Below are positions 32,809-43,340 of a stretch of 64,000 bases of DNA, piece after piece; position 1 is the first letter of the stretch, and the number at the start of each line of letters is the position of its first letter. The notes below the pieces were generated by a model. That model was not told where the DNA came from. It ran no database searches and worked only from the letters and a program-made list of their open reading frames with translations. This DNA comes from Shinisaurus crocodilurus. Lineage: Eukaryota; Chordata; Lepidosauria; Squamata; Shinisauridae. The position numbers and the translations under genes were made by a program. The DNA lies in NCBI GenBank assembly GCA_021292165.1, contig CM037876.1:288401938-288465937 (forward strand), read 5' to 3'.

Positions 32809-33223
32809 TAGGGATGTGCAAATCAGCAAAACCGGAGCTCATCAAAGTGCTCCCAAATTCCATCTTGAAACTTGTTCTGAACTCAAGTCCCTGTCAGATT
32901 GCAAGCTTACTGTAGTCTTTTTCTTTTCGCATCAAAATCCATCCGTATTTCTGTGCGTATTTCCCCAAATGAACGCATCAGTTGAAATATACGTTGTTCT
33001 TCCATTGATTAAAGCATATTTGTGTACATTTTTCAAAAGGATGCATGTTGTCAAACACTTTTTTGTGTTTTTGTGTGGAGAGGCTCCACGAATCACATTG
33101 CAAACCTGGAAATGTACAGACTTCGACTGCAGATTGCGTCTGAGTCCATAGTTCAGTCCAGGAGGTAAAAAATGGGGAAATCCTGATCAAAAATGAACTG
33201 AAATGAAATTCTCATACATCCCA
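32809..33223 (+). mobile_element. hAT-like element, TAGGGATGTGC family
   Basis: It begins TAGGGATGTGCAAATC and ends AATTCTCATACATCCCA. Related to 820-1195 and 57631-58093. No clear TSD for this copy. Confidence 0.55.
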
Positions 33224-33276
33224 GGTCTCTAAAGGGGGGGGGGATCTTTCTTTGGGAGCCAGGATGGGGTAGTGGG

Positions 33277-33423
33277 CAGTGGCGGCTGGTGGCACCAATG
33301 TCAACGGGGCTGCGTATCCACTCTGGATTTTACTCTGAACTTTAAAAGAGCTATGCATGGTGCTGAACCTATTCTGGGGATAGGGTGCAGCACCGTGGAC
33401 ATTGGAGCCACCAGCTGCCACTG
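33277..33423. mobile_element. Palindromic MITE, 'CAGTGGCGGCTGGTGGC' ends
   Basis: CAGTGGCGGCTGGTGGC and GCCACCAGCTGCCACTG pair closely. The interior (GAACCTATTCTGGGGAT) is related to the 'GGTGACTCC' MITEs. The TSD is unclear. Confidence 0.7.
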
Positions 33424-33431
33424 GGTGGCTC

Positions 33432-33720
33432 CTTCTGTGGCATTAGCCACATTGGTTCTCTCTCTCCTTCTTCATGCTTGTTGGCATCCGCTCTACCGCT
33501 CCCCCATCATCTCAGTATCTCCTTCAGATTAGAAGAAAGAGCAGAAAGGGGGGGGGGAAGAAGAAGAGCTGCTGCCACTGTTGCCTAACCCCTCCTGACT
33601 CCCATGGTGAGCTCACCTTGGCCCCTTGGGACACAGATTAAGGTTTAGGCTAGGATCTCCACAATTTGTAATCTAGCAATGGGGCAAACTATAATATCAA
33701 TGAGCTGATCAGGTGTTCAT
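33432..33720. other. Unassigned sequence
   Basis: A (G)n run is at 33549-33558. Nothing else is recognised. Confidence 0.3.
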
Positions 33721-33724
33721 TGAC

Positions 33725-33900
33725 ATAGATTTCATAGATTCTAGAGTTGGAAGGGGCCTACAAGGCCATCGAGTCCAACCCCCTGCTCAATGCAGGAAAC
33801 TAGAGGAGGGGTCTCCCATCCAAGTAATAACCAGGCCTGACCCTGCTTAGCTTTACCACACTCAGACAAGCTGAGCCAGCGTGAGCCATGCCACAGGCCT
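33725..33900 (-). mobile_element. 5S rRNA-derived SINE with CR1 tail (copy 3)
   Basis: Complete on the minus strand: GGCATGGCTCACGCTGGC, the 5S blocks and a CR1 tail ending in AATCTATGAAATCTATG. Confidence 0.9.
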
Positions 33901-34090
33901 GCATATCAAATAGTGAATGACTAATCAAGGACTGGCTCTTAATTTAATGGCAGGATTTAAAAAAAAGACTGACAATTCACAGCTAAAAAGATATAGCTTG
34001 CTAGCATGTGAAGTCTGTAGATACTCATTTCAGCTTCGGAAGCAAAATTTTTTTTTAATTGTTTCAAATATATAGAAAATGGTCTGAGGT

Positions 34091-34247
34091 CATAGATTTC
34101 ATAGATCATAGAGTCGGAAGGGGCCTACAAGGCCATCAAGTCCAACCCCCTGCTCAATGCAGGAAACATCCAAGTACTAACCAGGCTTGACCCTACTTAG
34201 CTTTCCACGCTCAGACAAGCTGAGCCAGTGTAAGCCACAGGCCTGTT
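34091..34247 (-). mobile_element. 5S rRNA-derived SINE with CR1 tail (copy 4, internal deletion)
   Basis: It has the same order, but the GGTCTCCC...AGAGG joint between the 5S head and CR1 tail is missing: TTGGATG is joined to TTTCCTGCATTG. The head is diverged (GGCTTACACTGG). Confidence 0.88.
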
Positions 34248-34249
34248 TC

Positions 34250-34617
34250 ACAGGAGGCTATTATATGATTAAAGCCATTTGAAGCCTAGTTGCTGCCTAG
34301 TTATGAGATCGCCTGGGCTGGGAGCACCGGGTTAGCAGCTCTGAACTTTGGAAAGAAAGACTAGAATCAATCAATGTGCTTTTCGTTTGGCCAGAGTAGT
34401 TCCTTTCCTAGGTCTCGTGGTGACCTCATTCTGTTATGGGCCACAACACTGTGTTTTGTTCAAAAACTCTGGCTAAGAATTTCAGCCCACTTGCCTAGGT
34501 GTTTGGCGGAAATCAAGTCTGGCCTTTGAGCTAGAGGAGGGGGAAGTAGCAGGTTGCCATGCTGGTCCTTTAGAAAAGATCCAAAAGCAACTCTAGCATC
34601 ATGTGCTGCATCTAGAT
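34250..34617. other. Unassigned sequence
   Basis: Nothing recognised. Confidence 0.3.
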
Positions 34618-34888
34618 CAGGGTTCTCCAACCTTGGGTCCCCAGATATTTTATTTATTTATTTATTATATTTATACCCCACCTTTTTTCCTGCAAGGAAC
34701 CCAAGGCGGTTTACATAATCCTCATCCTCCTCTCCGTTTTATCCTCACAACAACCCTGTGAGGTAGGTTAGGCTGAGAGTCAGGGCTGGCCTACAGCTCC
34801 CAGAATCCCTTGCGATTAGCCATGCTGGCTGGGTATGCTAGGAGCTGTAGGCCAGCAACATCTGGGGACCCAAGGTTGGAGAGCCCTG
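34618..34888. mobile_element. Palindromic hAT MITE split by a SINE
   Basis: CAGGGTTCTCCAACCTTGGG...GTTGGAGAGCCCTG. The flanks ATCTAGAT and ATCTAGAG match at 7 of 8 positions. A minus-strand MIR-like SINE piece (34649-34784) interrupts the left arm. Confidence 0.85.
34649..34784 (-). mobile_element. MIR-like CORE-SINE 3' half in a MITE
   Basis: A TTTATTTATTTATTATATTT tail to CTGAGAGTCAGGG only; it is 5'-truncated. Confidence 0.85.
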
Positions 34889-35009
34889 ATCTAGAGTGAT
34901 GTAAGCAGGCTTACACTCATGCATCAAACCTTTCCTGTCCACCTCTCCCCCAGAGCCTGCTCCAGAGAGTTTCTCCAACCCTCCAGAACATATTTGAGGT
35001 GGGTGGGGA

Positions 35010-35375
35010 GGCTGTGGGGGGGGGGAGGGGAGGGGAATCTGTACAGAATTTCTGGAACTTCTTTTGGCATGCATTATTCCTAATGTACACAGTTTTGTGC
35101 ATATTTTTGAAATGTACACATTTTTTTCCAGATAGTTTACATGCCTGGAATACAATCTGTTGTGCACTTCCCTGCACCCCAGGAGATGCATTTTGTGTGC
35201 ACTTTCCTTTAATGTGCACATTTCCCCCTGCATTTCCGCATTGGAAAGCCTGTAAAAATGCAGATTTTGGTATGCAACTCTGTCTCAGGTTGCTGAAAGG
35301 CTCAGGAGGTGCAAATATGGTAAATCCATGAAAAGAAAAAAACTCAAGAAGGCAAGTTTCTCACCCATCCCTAAG
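35010..35375. repeat. Diverged copy of the TAGGGATGTGC group
   Basis: Repeated TAATGTACAC...TTTTTGAAATGTACAC text with an end ...CTCACCCATCCCTAAG. The left end is not clear. Confidence 0.35.
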
Positions 35376-35549
35376 AGCAGTAGTAAGCATTTGCGGGCCA
35401 GAGAAAGAGAGAGACAGAGAGACAGAGAAAGGGATGAACATTTCTAACTAGAATTAACTGAAACTGGGTGGGGAAGCCTTATGGGGCTGGCAAGTTGTTT
35501 ATTTATTTATCTATTAATTACATTTCTATACCGCCCAGTAGCTGGAGCT

Positions 35550-36050
35550 CAGGGGTGCATGAATCTGTCTGTTTTGCTTTATCCTCTGGTTAATTTTTTA
35601 AAATCTCAAGCTCTTTCTCCCCTGAATAAGAAGAATGTTGAGATTTTTGGTGTATTCTTATCAAAAAATAAACTGAAACAAAATTCTCACCCATCTGCAC
35701 CAGCCATGTTCAAAGGGTACAGCTATTCCCAGCATGGAGAGGACCAGGATGTACCCACTTGCCATGTATGTAGCTATTAAAGATGAGGAGCAGGTCAGAG
35801 GGGAAAGAGAGAGAGAGAGAGATGGCAACCCTATTAAGCGCTATGATGGTTGAATACACAGGGATTCAAACTCAGACTTTTGAGAGCAAAGCAATCAAAG
35901 TCCTGGGCCTGGATGGACAAATCTTTCAGTTTCACTTTCTCCCATGTTTGAATGTTTGTAATCTCAATTTCTTTTTGTCTTGAATGTAGGGAACTTTGTG
36001 AGTTTTGGTAAATTCTTATGAAAACTGAACTGAAATTCCCACCATCCCTA
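35550..36050. repeat. Diverged copy of the TAGGGATGTGC group, split
   Basis: The left side has AGGGGTGCATGAATCTG and the right end is AATTCCCACCATCCCTAGG. Short (GA)n at 35805-35821. Boundaries are approximate. Confidence 0.35.
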
Positions 36051-36095
36051 GGCCTGGAGCTCTCTGGCTGGTTACACTCTGCTTGCAAACAAATA

Positions 36096-36346
36096 TAGTA
36101 ATACCTTGGATTGCAAGTAACTTGGTTTGAGAGTGTTTTGCAAGACAAGCAAATTTTTAAATATTTATTTATTTATTTTTTACTTGATATACAAGCGACG
36201 TCTTGCAATACAAGTACTGTAGTATGGCTTAAATTAAAAATCTCTGTACAAATTTTTTTGGGGGGGATTTCATTTTGATATAAGAGTGTTTTGGATTACA
36301 AGCACATTTCCGGAACAAATTATGCTCTCAATCCAAGGCATGACTG
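36096..36346 (-). mobile_element. Tc1/mariner- or Tigger-type MITE, TA duplication
   Basis: TAGTAATACCTTGGATTGC and CAATCCAAGGCATGACTG are the ends, with TA on both sides. It is the reverse complement of the copy at 58320-58562, through TTTTTGGGGGGG, ATGAAATC-like and GAGTGTTTTG blocks. Confidence 0.75.
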
Positions 36347-36489
36347 TACTACAAAGATGTCATAAGTCTTCAGTGTGCTCTCATCGAAAGGGATCGAGTG
36401 GAACTTCTCACTGCTTGGGGAAGTGGGGAAGATAAGTTTCTTTTCCGAATCAATACTTACTGACTGCTATGGCTTTTAGCTTTTTACAT

Positions 36490-36722
36490 TTCATAGAATC
36501 ATAGAATCATAGAAAAGTAGAGTTGGAAGGGACCTACAAGACCATCAAGTCCAACCCCCTGCTCAATGCAGGAATCCAGGTCAAAGCATCCCTGACAGAT
36601 GGCCGTCCAGCTTCACCTTGAATGCCTCCAGAGTGGGAGACCTCACCACCTCCTTGGTTCCATTGTCTTATTGCTCTAACAGTCAGGAAATTTTTCCTGA
36701 TGTTCAGGTGGAATCTGGGTTT
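36490..36722 (-). mobile_element. CR1 LINE 3' end, antisense
   Basis: AGAATCATAGAATCAT octamers, then AAGTAGAGTTGGAAGGGACC and text parallel to 13080-13310. It is 5'-truncated. Confidence 0.88.
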
Positions 36723-36771
36723 GACATTTAACAGTAGTATTCTATTGCATGATGCAACACTACTGAAATGG

Positions 36772-36825
36772 AAGAAGAAGAAGAAGAAGAAGAAGAAGAA
36801 GAAGAAGAAGAAGAAGAAGAAGAAG
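36772..36825 (+). repeat. (GAA)n microsatellite
   Basis: About 17 GAA units. It yields a poly-Lys frame that is not a gene. Confidence 0.95.
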
Positions 36826-36829
36826 ATAA

Positions 36830-37190
36830 TAATCCCTACGAGGATTTGTTAACTGCAGAGAAATACACAAGGTTTTCAGAAACCAAAATAATTCTATCCT
36901 ATCCTTCTCTGGAAAATAAATAAATAGTCCATGTATGTATTTGCCTAGGCAGGAAACATGAATTGATCGATCTACAGAGCTTGGCCTTGAGGTTAATTAG
37001 GTTGCTATACTTTATTCTGACTCAAGGCTCATAAACCTCAAACTGGCAAGGATATTTTATATAAAATAAGCTTTTAGATGTTTTTTTTCCAGTTCTAGTT
37101 TTTTGGGTACTTTTATGTATTTTGATCTTTGCATTTTTATTGAACAGCACCTTGAACACTCATTGAGTGGAGCGGTGAGCCAAAAAATAT
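36830..37190. other. Unassigned sequence
   Basis: Nothing recognised. Confidence 0.3.
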
Positions 37191-37193
37191 TTG

Positions 37194-37335
37194 AAGGATG
37201 CAATCTTATGCATGTTTACACAGAAAAAATAAGGCCTACAACTTCTAGCATGCCCCAGCCAGCCATGCTGGCTGGGGCATGCTGGGAGTTGTAGGCCTTT
37301 TTTTCTGTCTAAACATGCATAGGATTGCACCTTTA
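37194..37335. mobile_element. Palindromic MITE, 'GCAATCCTATGCATG' family
   Basis: GGATGCAATCTTATGCATG...CCAGCCAGCCATGCTGGCTGG... and back to CATGCATAGGATTGCACC: a near-perfect 140-bp palindrome. Confidence 0.8.
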
Positions 37336-37571
37336 ATACATAAAATAAATAAATGATAATCTGGACCTCATGGTGCCCAATGATGCTAGGCCCTCTCTGA
37401 GACCAGGTTTGCTGGCTGAAAAAGAACAAGAGGGACATTTTAAATTGCAGGCAGTGAGTGGCTGAACTCTTTGGGGAGGTGCACCATTCAGTTGCTTGTC
37501 TTAGGGGGCAACTTCTCAGACTGAAATGGGCCTGAAATTTTCACCCATTGACACTGTCTAATGCTATACAT

Positions 37572-38166
37572 TGGGGGTGTTGAACCTTTTCCAGCCCATA
37601 TGCCACCCAAAATCAATTTCAGAGAAGCTCTGGGGGGGTCACATTCCAGTGTTGGGCAGGGCAGAAGAGGGGATTGGACCAAAAGCAAAAGGGGCAGGGA
37701 AGGCTGTTGACTCCTGTGTCAGTGGGGCTCCTTATCCATTGCAGCTTTTATTCTGAGCTTTATAAGAGCTATCCATGGTGCTGTACTCCACCCCCCAAAT
37801 AGGTTCACCAGCATGGAGCACCATGGATAGCTTCTATAAAGCTCAGAATAAAAGCTGCAAGGGATAAGGAGCCCCACTGACATAGGAGTCACCAGCCTCC
37901 CCTGAAAAGGGGAAAGGCTAAAATCCCAGCATATTTTAGTTTAAAGCTCTTACTGCTAATATCTAACCCTTGGAAGAGGCATTTCAACTTTTTCAACTGG
38001 TAAAAAAAAAAAAAACTACAAAAGCCAGGAAGCCACCAAACTATCAGTGGTCAGGGGAAAGGGGGTGGTGCCAGTGGAAGGGGCGTGCCCATCTGGGGAA
38101 GCCCAGAGAGCTGGATTTTGCCACCAGATTTCACCCACAGGCCTGGCCTGACACTGAACACCCCTG
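37572..38166. mobile_element. hAT-like element, CAGGGGTGTTGAAC family, with a nested MITE
   Basis: GGGGGTGTTGAACC at the left and ACACTGAACACCCCTG at the right. Shares interior blocks with 6338-6680. Split by 37695-37904. Confidence 0.7.
37695..37904. mobile_element. Foldback hAT MITE, perfect TSD AAAAGGGG
   Basis: CAGGGAAGGCTGTTGACTCC and GGAGTCACCAGCCTCCCCTG are the ends, with AAAAGGGG on both sides (37687-37694, 37905-37912). The centre is CCAGCATGGAGCACCATGG. Confidence 0.93.
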
Positions 38167-38694
38167 CTCTAAGTGCTAAGTATTCTTGTTAACAGTAATT
38201 TCTATCTCATCAGGAGTTTGCACATTAACAACATACAGAATAGAAAATGTGGCTTGTGGGCATTAGATACATTGAATCAGTGTAGTGTATCAAAGCACTG
38301 AAAGAAGCCTCATATCCAAAGAAGAAAAGAGCAGCATTTACATTTCATCACACATCTGCAAACTTGATCAATGGTTCTAGTTTACTCTTTTCCTGCAGAA
38401 GTATAGGAAGGATTGTATAAAGTGTTTTTTGTTCTGTTCTTTGGTTGCTGGCTAACAGGCACATATATTCCTTTCAACATTGTGTGAAATTCCTACAGGC
38501 CTGTGTACCCTTATTGGAAGAGTGCAAATTATTCTGTGTGAGTTGAAAGACAATTCCACAGCATCACTTTCCACCTCCCTCATCACAAATCTACAGCGTA
38601 TCCTCCCTACCAACTCCTGAGGCAACACAGCTTTTGTTCTAGGCACACATAGTTAGAAGTAGGCTCCAGTGAAGTCCATCTGTACATAGACACA
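38167..38694. other. Unassigned sequence
   Basis: Nothing recognised. Confidence 0.3.
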
Positions 38695-38747
38695 CAGGTA
38701 GGTACCTTATACTTTCAGACCATTGGTCTATGTAGTATTGTCTACAC

Positions 38748-39066
38748 CAGGGGTGGGCAGAAGGGAGATCTCCAGATGTCTTTAACTTCAGCTCTCAGAA
38801 GCCCCTGCCAGCATGGCTAATGGTCAGGAATGCTGGGAGTTCATAGATTTCATAGATTTCATAGATCATAGAGTTGGAAGGAGCCTACAAGACTATCGAG
38901 TCCAACCCCCTGCTCAATGCAGGAAACTAGAGGAGGGGTCTCCCATCCAAGTAATAACCAGGCCTGACCCTGCTTAGCTTTCCACGCTCAGACAAGCTGA
39001 GCCAGCGTGAGCCACAGGCCTGTTGATGTCCAAAACATCTGGAGATCTATCTTCTGCCCACCCCTG
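38748..39066. mobile_element. Palindromic hAT MITE split by a 5S-derived SINE
   Basis: CAGGGGTGGGCAGAAGGG and TATCTTCTGCCCACCCCTG are the ends. The flanks GTCTACAC and CTCTACAC match at 7 of 8 positions. The interior break is at GGGAGTT/GATGTCC. Confidence 0.92.
38842..39024 (-). mobile_element. 5S rRNA-derived SINE with CR1 tail (copy 5), innermost of a triple nest
   Basis: Complete minus-strand copy: AACAGGCCTGTGGCTCACG head, 5S blocks, CR1 tail with three AATCTATGA units. Removing it restores the MITE arm. At most GTT is duplicated, so the target duplication is short, as for CR1. Confidence 0.93.
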
Positions 39067-39197
39067 CTCTACACTGACTGGCAACAACTCTCCAGGGTTT
39101 CGGAAGGTGTCTTTTCAGCTCTACTGAAGATGCCAGGAATTGAACTTCGGACCTTTTTCATGCAAAATATGTGTTCCATCATTGAGCTATGGCCCTT

Positions 39198-39830
39198 TAC
39201 TTCCCAGTAAACATATTTAAGAGTAGTGTAGAAGACTAGCTTATGGAAGAATGCTTTCTGCTAATTATACTTATGGGTGGAACAAGAAGAATGTTGATGT
39301 GATGCTCTGTGGTATGATGTATCTAATGGAGCGCTTACTCTAGTTTGGTGATTTTCAAATCCTGTTCCAGGATCCAGGGAAACCTGTTGTTCTTCAGAAA
39401 ATTCTCAAAGGTTCCTCAGTGAGAAGATCAGCAGTGATGGACAAGCTTCCTTGAAAGAGATCTTTCCCACCTCAACTGATCCCCCCACCCCCCGATTTGC
39501 AGCTGCAGATCACTGGGTGGCATCTTCAATGCATTCTCATACAGGGAGATGGTGAAACCCATACTGACTGCTGCAAGAAACTAATCCAACTAATTTCCCA
39601 ATAAGCTATGTTTCTGCAACAACCCACGCACACTTAAAAAAAAAATATTCTGAGGACCCAAGTTATTGCTAACACCTCTTCTTCTGCTTGCTCACTAGTA
39701 ATGTTCTAGGACAGAAAAATCTTTGTGTCACTATTGAAAGAGCAGCCACAGTGAGAAGTACTTTTGTTTGGGACGGTTGGGAGGAAAAGGTTAACAAAGT
39801 GGAATAACAAGCCTTTGTGGGGAGTGCCTT
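39198..39830. other. Unassigned sequence
   Basis: Nothing recognised. Confidence 0.3.
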
Positions 39831-39831
39831 T

Positions 39832-39892
39832 CAATGGGGATGATGGAAGTTGTAGCCCAGCACTTCTGGAGGGCACCAAGTTGGGGAAGGTT
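39832..39892. mobile_element. Half MITE, 'CCAGATGTTTTGGAC' family
   Basis: GATGGAAGTTGTAGCCCAGC...GGGCACCAAGTTGGGGAAGG is a right arm only. Confidence 0.6.
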
Positions 39893-39894
39893 AC

Positions 39895-41404
39895 TTTAGA
39901 ACTATGTTTTTGCTCTACCTGGAGCTGGCCTGTGGTAAGAAAACTGGTGATATGATATCTTTGGATACTGCAAACTTTGTGCAAAGGGCTTCAACATAGC
40001 AGGCAGGCAGTCACTGAGGAGTCAAAGGGACAACATGCCAAAAATAGGCAAGATAAACTGGGTTGTTCAAAAACTGTGAGCTGGATCCTCAGTTGTTCAA
40101 TGAACTATGATTAAAAGAAACTATGGCTTAGCCTTATGTTTTCTCTGCTACAAGAATTTCTGTCTGGCCCACTGAATTGTGCCATGTCACTACAGAAGCA
40201 GTGGGGAAAGGTGTGTGTGTGTAGCTTTTAAACCTTTCCCACCTAGGTTTTTTCCCACTGAAAGTTGCTACCCTGATTGCTTTTTTCTCTATGGGGGAAA
40301 TGGAGCTGGGTGGCAGTGGGGGTGCGGAGATTTTGAAAAACCACCAGGTGGATGCTTTGGCAGCTCCATTTAGTAAAAGTTAGTCAAGCAATCTTGGGGA
40401 AAACAAATACATATGACTGAGAATCATGTATAGTTTGGCCTTTCCATGGTCAAAGTCATTTTTTTTTTTAAAAAAAAAAAAAAAAAAGCAATCCATTTTC
40501 ATTTGCCTTAAAAATATATATTAAACACATGGTAAACATCTTTCTGGTCAAACAAGCAGGGCTTTCCAGTTCTCTGCAGAATACTCCATTAAGTTGTGAT
40601 CCCTTTTAGTAAAGTAGTCTTAAGTGATGTTAGCTGCCTTTTCCAAGTTACTCCCAAGACCTCCATAAGATCTGAGAGTGCAGAACACTTTACCAAATGG
40701 CTCCTCCAGCCTCCTTGGGAATGTTAGGGAATCTTAGATTCATCTAGCGAGTCATTTGTGATGGTTTCCTTTGAAAGCTTAAAAACATGTTGTTGATCGG
40801 AGAGTGTCCTTTGCCCTTGAGACAAGCACTCCTCTTTCTGTTTAAATATAGAACAATAAATATAGAAGAGTTGGCTTTGCAGAGTCCTCCCGGAGTGATA
40901 ACGGCAAGGATCAGCTCACTGGTGTATTTTTAGCCCTTGCACAGGGAGTCTTCAAACTTGTCAAGGTGGCGGGATGGAAAAGGTAATCATCCCATATTTG
41001 GACAGGCCTCACAGGTTGCAAATTGATCTTTGCCAGAGGATCTTGAGTTGCTTGCCAGGTAAATGCAGCTCCAAAGCTCAGCAGAAAGCTGAGGGGCAGA
41101 GACACTTGTTTTGGAGATAACCCGTGGTGTTTCTAATGCCTTTTGTGGCATATATGGTGCGCATCTCCTGGAGTGTGAGATAATCTAACATGGCACACGG
41201 AGTTATAAATAGAAACGATGAGATCTTGCAAAAACCTGCCTGGCAGGCAAGCTCGCTGTCTCTTCCTTTCTTCCATTCCCGCTCTCTTCTTTGTCTGAAT
41301 CGCTTTCTTAGTTAAATCCCTCCCCCTCAAGCTTGATCTTCATATCTTTGAGAACCTTGTGGCTTGGATTCCACCCCCCACCACCACCGCCTGTGCTCTG
41401 CCCA
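39895..41404. other. Unassigned sequence with a T/A homopolymer
   Basis: (T)n(A)n at about 40460-40487. No gene or repeat is recognised in the remaining 1.5 kb. Confidence 0.35.
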
Positions 41405-41680
41405 GACTCATTTTCCGCATCATATAAAATTATGAATGGCATGCATGGAGGGAGGGCATCTTTTCCTCCCACTCTTATGTTCATCAGGACTTGGGCTCAC
41501 ACAGTCAAGTTGCTTGGCAGTAGGCTCAGGAGGGCCGACAAAAAGAAGCACTTCTCACAAGGCATAATTAACTTATGGATTTCACTGCCATAGTGCTGTG
41601 ATAGTGGTGATAGCCATTAGCTTAGACAGCTTTCAAATGGATTTCACATCATGGGTCGATTAGGTGTACTGCAGCAGGGG
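41405..41680 (+). mobile_element. CR1-group LINE, degraded C-terminal fragment
   Basis: The plus strand reads NGMHGGRASFPPTL, LRRADKKKHFSQGIINLWISLP and similar to the CR1-type C-terminus (NxxRRADKK..F..R.I..WN.LP). It is diverged and lacks a clear tail. Confidence 0.5.
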
Positions 41681-42170
41681 GGATCTTCTGGCTTATGGGC
41701 CTAATCTGACCCATGGAGTTGCCCAAAGTGGCCTGTGGAAGGTTGGCTACCCTCTGCAGGCCCACCCCCTCCCCAAGCCTCACCCCCTCTCCTGGCGAGA
41801 GGAATCCCCATGTTATCTGATTCTGATCAGAGGGGTAAAAGGGGGATTCCCCCACCCTGCATGCCACTTGCCCTCACAGTCGAAGGACAAGCCGTGCAAA
41901 TGAGAATCCCAATCAGAAATTGGAGATAACAAAGAGATTCCCCAACCTTCGGCTGGGGCTTGGAGGACCAGGTCTTGCAAGCCCTGGCTGAATCCCTTCC
42001 CACACCATTTGTACCCTGGTTGGGGCAGGGTGGGAAGACAGTGCCCCTCTCGACTGGGTCACTTTCTCTGTGAAGAGGGATCTGGGCACGGAGAGCCTTG
42101 ACATCATTTGCCTGCTGGCCTGGTCCAGGAGGGTAATCCATCCCCTGGGCCAAATTAGGTTTGGTCTACT
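41660..42170. repeat. Unclassified repeat with an inverted partner at 43340-43850
   Basis: TTGGAGATAACAAAGAGATTCCCC and GGCTTATGGGCC-type text resemble, in opposite order, the segment at 43600-43740. Possibly a hAT-like element; termini are not proven. Confidence 0.35.
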
Positions 42171-42232
42171 GCAAGATGGGTCTGTTAACAGCTATTGGCT
42201 GTGATGCCTAGATGGAACTTCTGCGTCTAGAA

Positions 42233-42368
42233 CAGCCTTCCCCAACCTGGTGTCCTCCAAATATTTTGGTCTTCAGCTCCCATCAGCCCCAGCCAGCATG
42301 GGCAAGGGTCAGGAATGCTGCGAGTTGTAGTCCAACACATCTGGAGGGCACCATATGGGAGAAGGCTA
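42233..42368. mobile_element. Palindromic hAT MITE, 'CCAGATGTTTTGGAC' family
   Basis: CAGCCTTCCCCAACCTGGTG and CATATGGGAGAAGGCTA. The flanks match at only 5 of 8. Confidence 0.7.
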
Positions 42369-42599
42369 GTCCGGAGGCATTATGCCTCTGAATACCAGAT
42401 AGTGGGTCAAAGTGCAAGGGATGGTTGTGCGATCTATTTGTGAGCATCCAGTCAGCGTATCCTTCCTGCAGAAGGATATGTTAGAGCAGGAAAGAAGAGA
42501 AGGCGCAAGCATAGAAACAAAAGAAAGGGGTCCTCAAAGGTACCGAGAGAGCAACATACTGAGGCTCAGTACATTTCAAGTCATAGGAGGTATCTCTAT

Positions 42600-42822
42600 G
42601 CGGGATCATTGCTCAGTGGTAAATCGCATGGTTTACGCATGCAGAAGGTCCCAAGTTCAACCCCTGGCATCTCCTGTTTGAAAAAAAGATCAGGTAGCAG
42701 GTGATAAGAGAGACTCTCTGAGACTTTGGAAAGATGCTGTCAGTCAGTGAAGGCTATACTTGCCTAGATGTTGGACATATAGTCTGATCTGGGTTATAAG
42801 GCAGCTTCTTATGTTCATATGA
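42600..42822 (+). mobile_element. tRNA-derived SINE with CR1-type TTATGTTCATATG tail
   Basis: TTGCTCAGTGGTAAATCGCA (box A), CCCAAGTTCAACCCC (box B), GATCAGGTAGCAGGTGATAA and TAAGGCAGCTTCTTATGTTC. The tail resembles that of the TTCTTATG CR1 subfamily, the likely partner. The tRNA-like part does not fold as a working tRNA. Confidence 0.8.
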
Positions 42823-43340
42823 GATGATATACAAGATGTCCTAACTATCCCTTGAAGAGACAAAGTCAGTTGCCCATGAAGAAGTATCTTCCAAACTGAA
42901 ATGCTCTGGGCCCTCAAATATCGCTCTCAGTGAACTTTTCAGGCTCTTTCCAGAAACAGAATGCACAGAGGACCTTCTACAAAGAGGAAAAACAGGTTTG
43001 ATGACACAGACCCATTCCCCTGATCCTGATCTTACGGAGAAGGTTGTATGGCTACTTAAACTGCACTTTCATAGTTAGCTTCCGCTAAAGTGATGTATAT
43101 CTGGGCACACCCTTCCATGGCTATTGTGCAGTTCTAAATAGCAGGTTTTGCTTTCTTCCAGGGCTTAGCCCTGGATGCTATTTTTAATGTGAGGAGCTCA
43201 AACCAGATCATGTGAACTGTGAAGCAGTGATATAAAGATGGAAAATGTGCCTCTATATTTGTAGAGTGCTTTTCAAGAAATGAAGCCAGATTGGATAGAC
43301 TTTAGTAGGAAGGAACACAGGAAGGTGCATTACCCTAAGT
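42823..43340. other. Unassigned sequence
   Basis: Nothing recognised. Confidence 0.3.

Larger units (their letters stand above)
38695..39197 (-). mobile_element. tRNA-derived SINE (box A TAGCTCAATGATGG), split by nested elements
   Basis: On the minus strand: GGGCCATAGCTCAATGATGG (box A), AAGTTCAATTCCTGG (box B), GGAGAGTTGTTGCCAGTCAG, interrupted by 38748-39066, then ACCAATGGTCTGAAAGTATA and AAGGTACC. The same family is intact at 42600-42822. Confidence 0.85.

Noticed and set aside
36622..36852. Poly-lysine protein
   Set aside because: It is a (GAA)n microsatellite at the end of a CR1 fragment.
42600..42680. tRNA gene
   Set aside because: Box A and box B are present but the arms do not pair as a cloverleaf, and the sequence continues into a SINE body.
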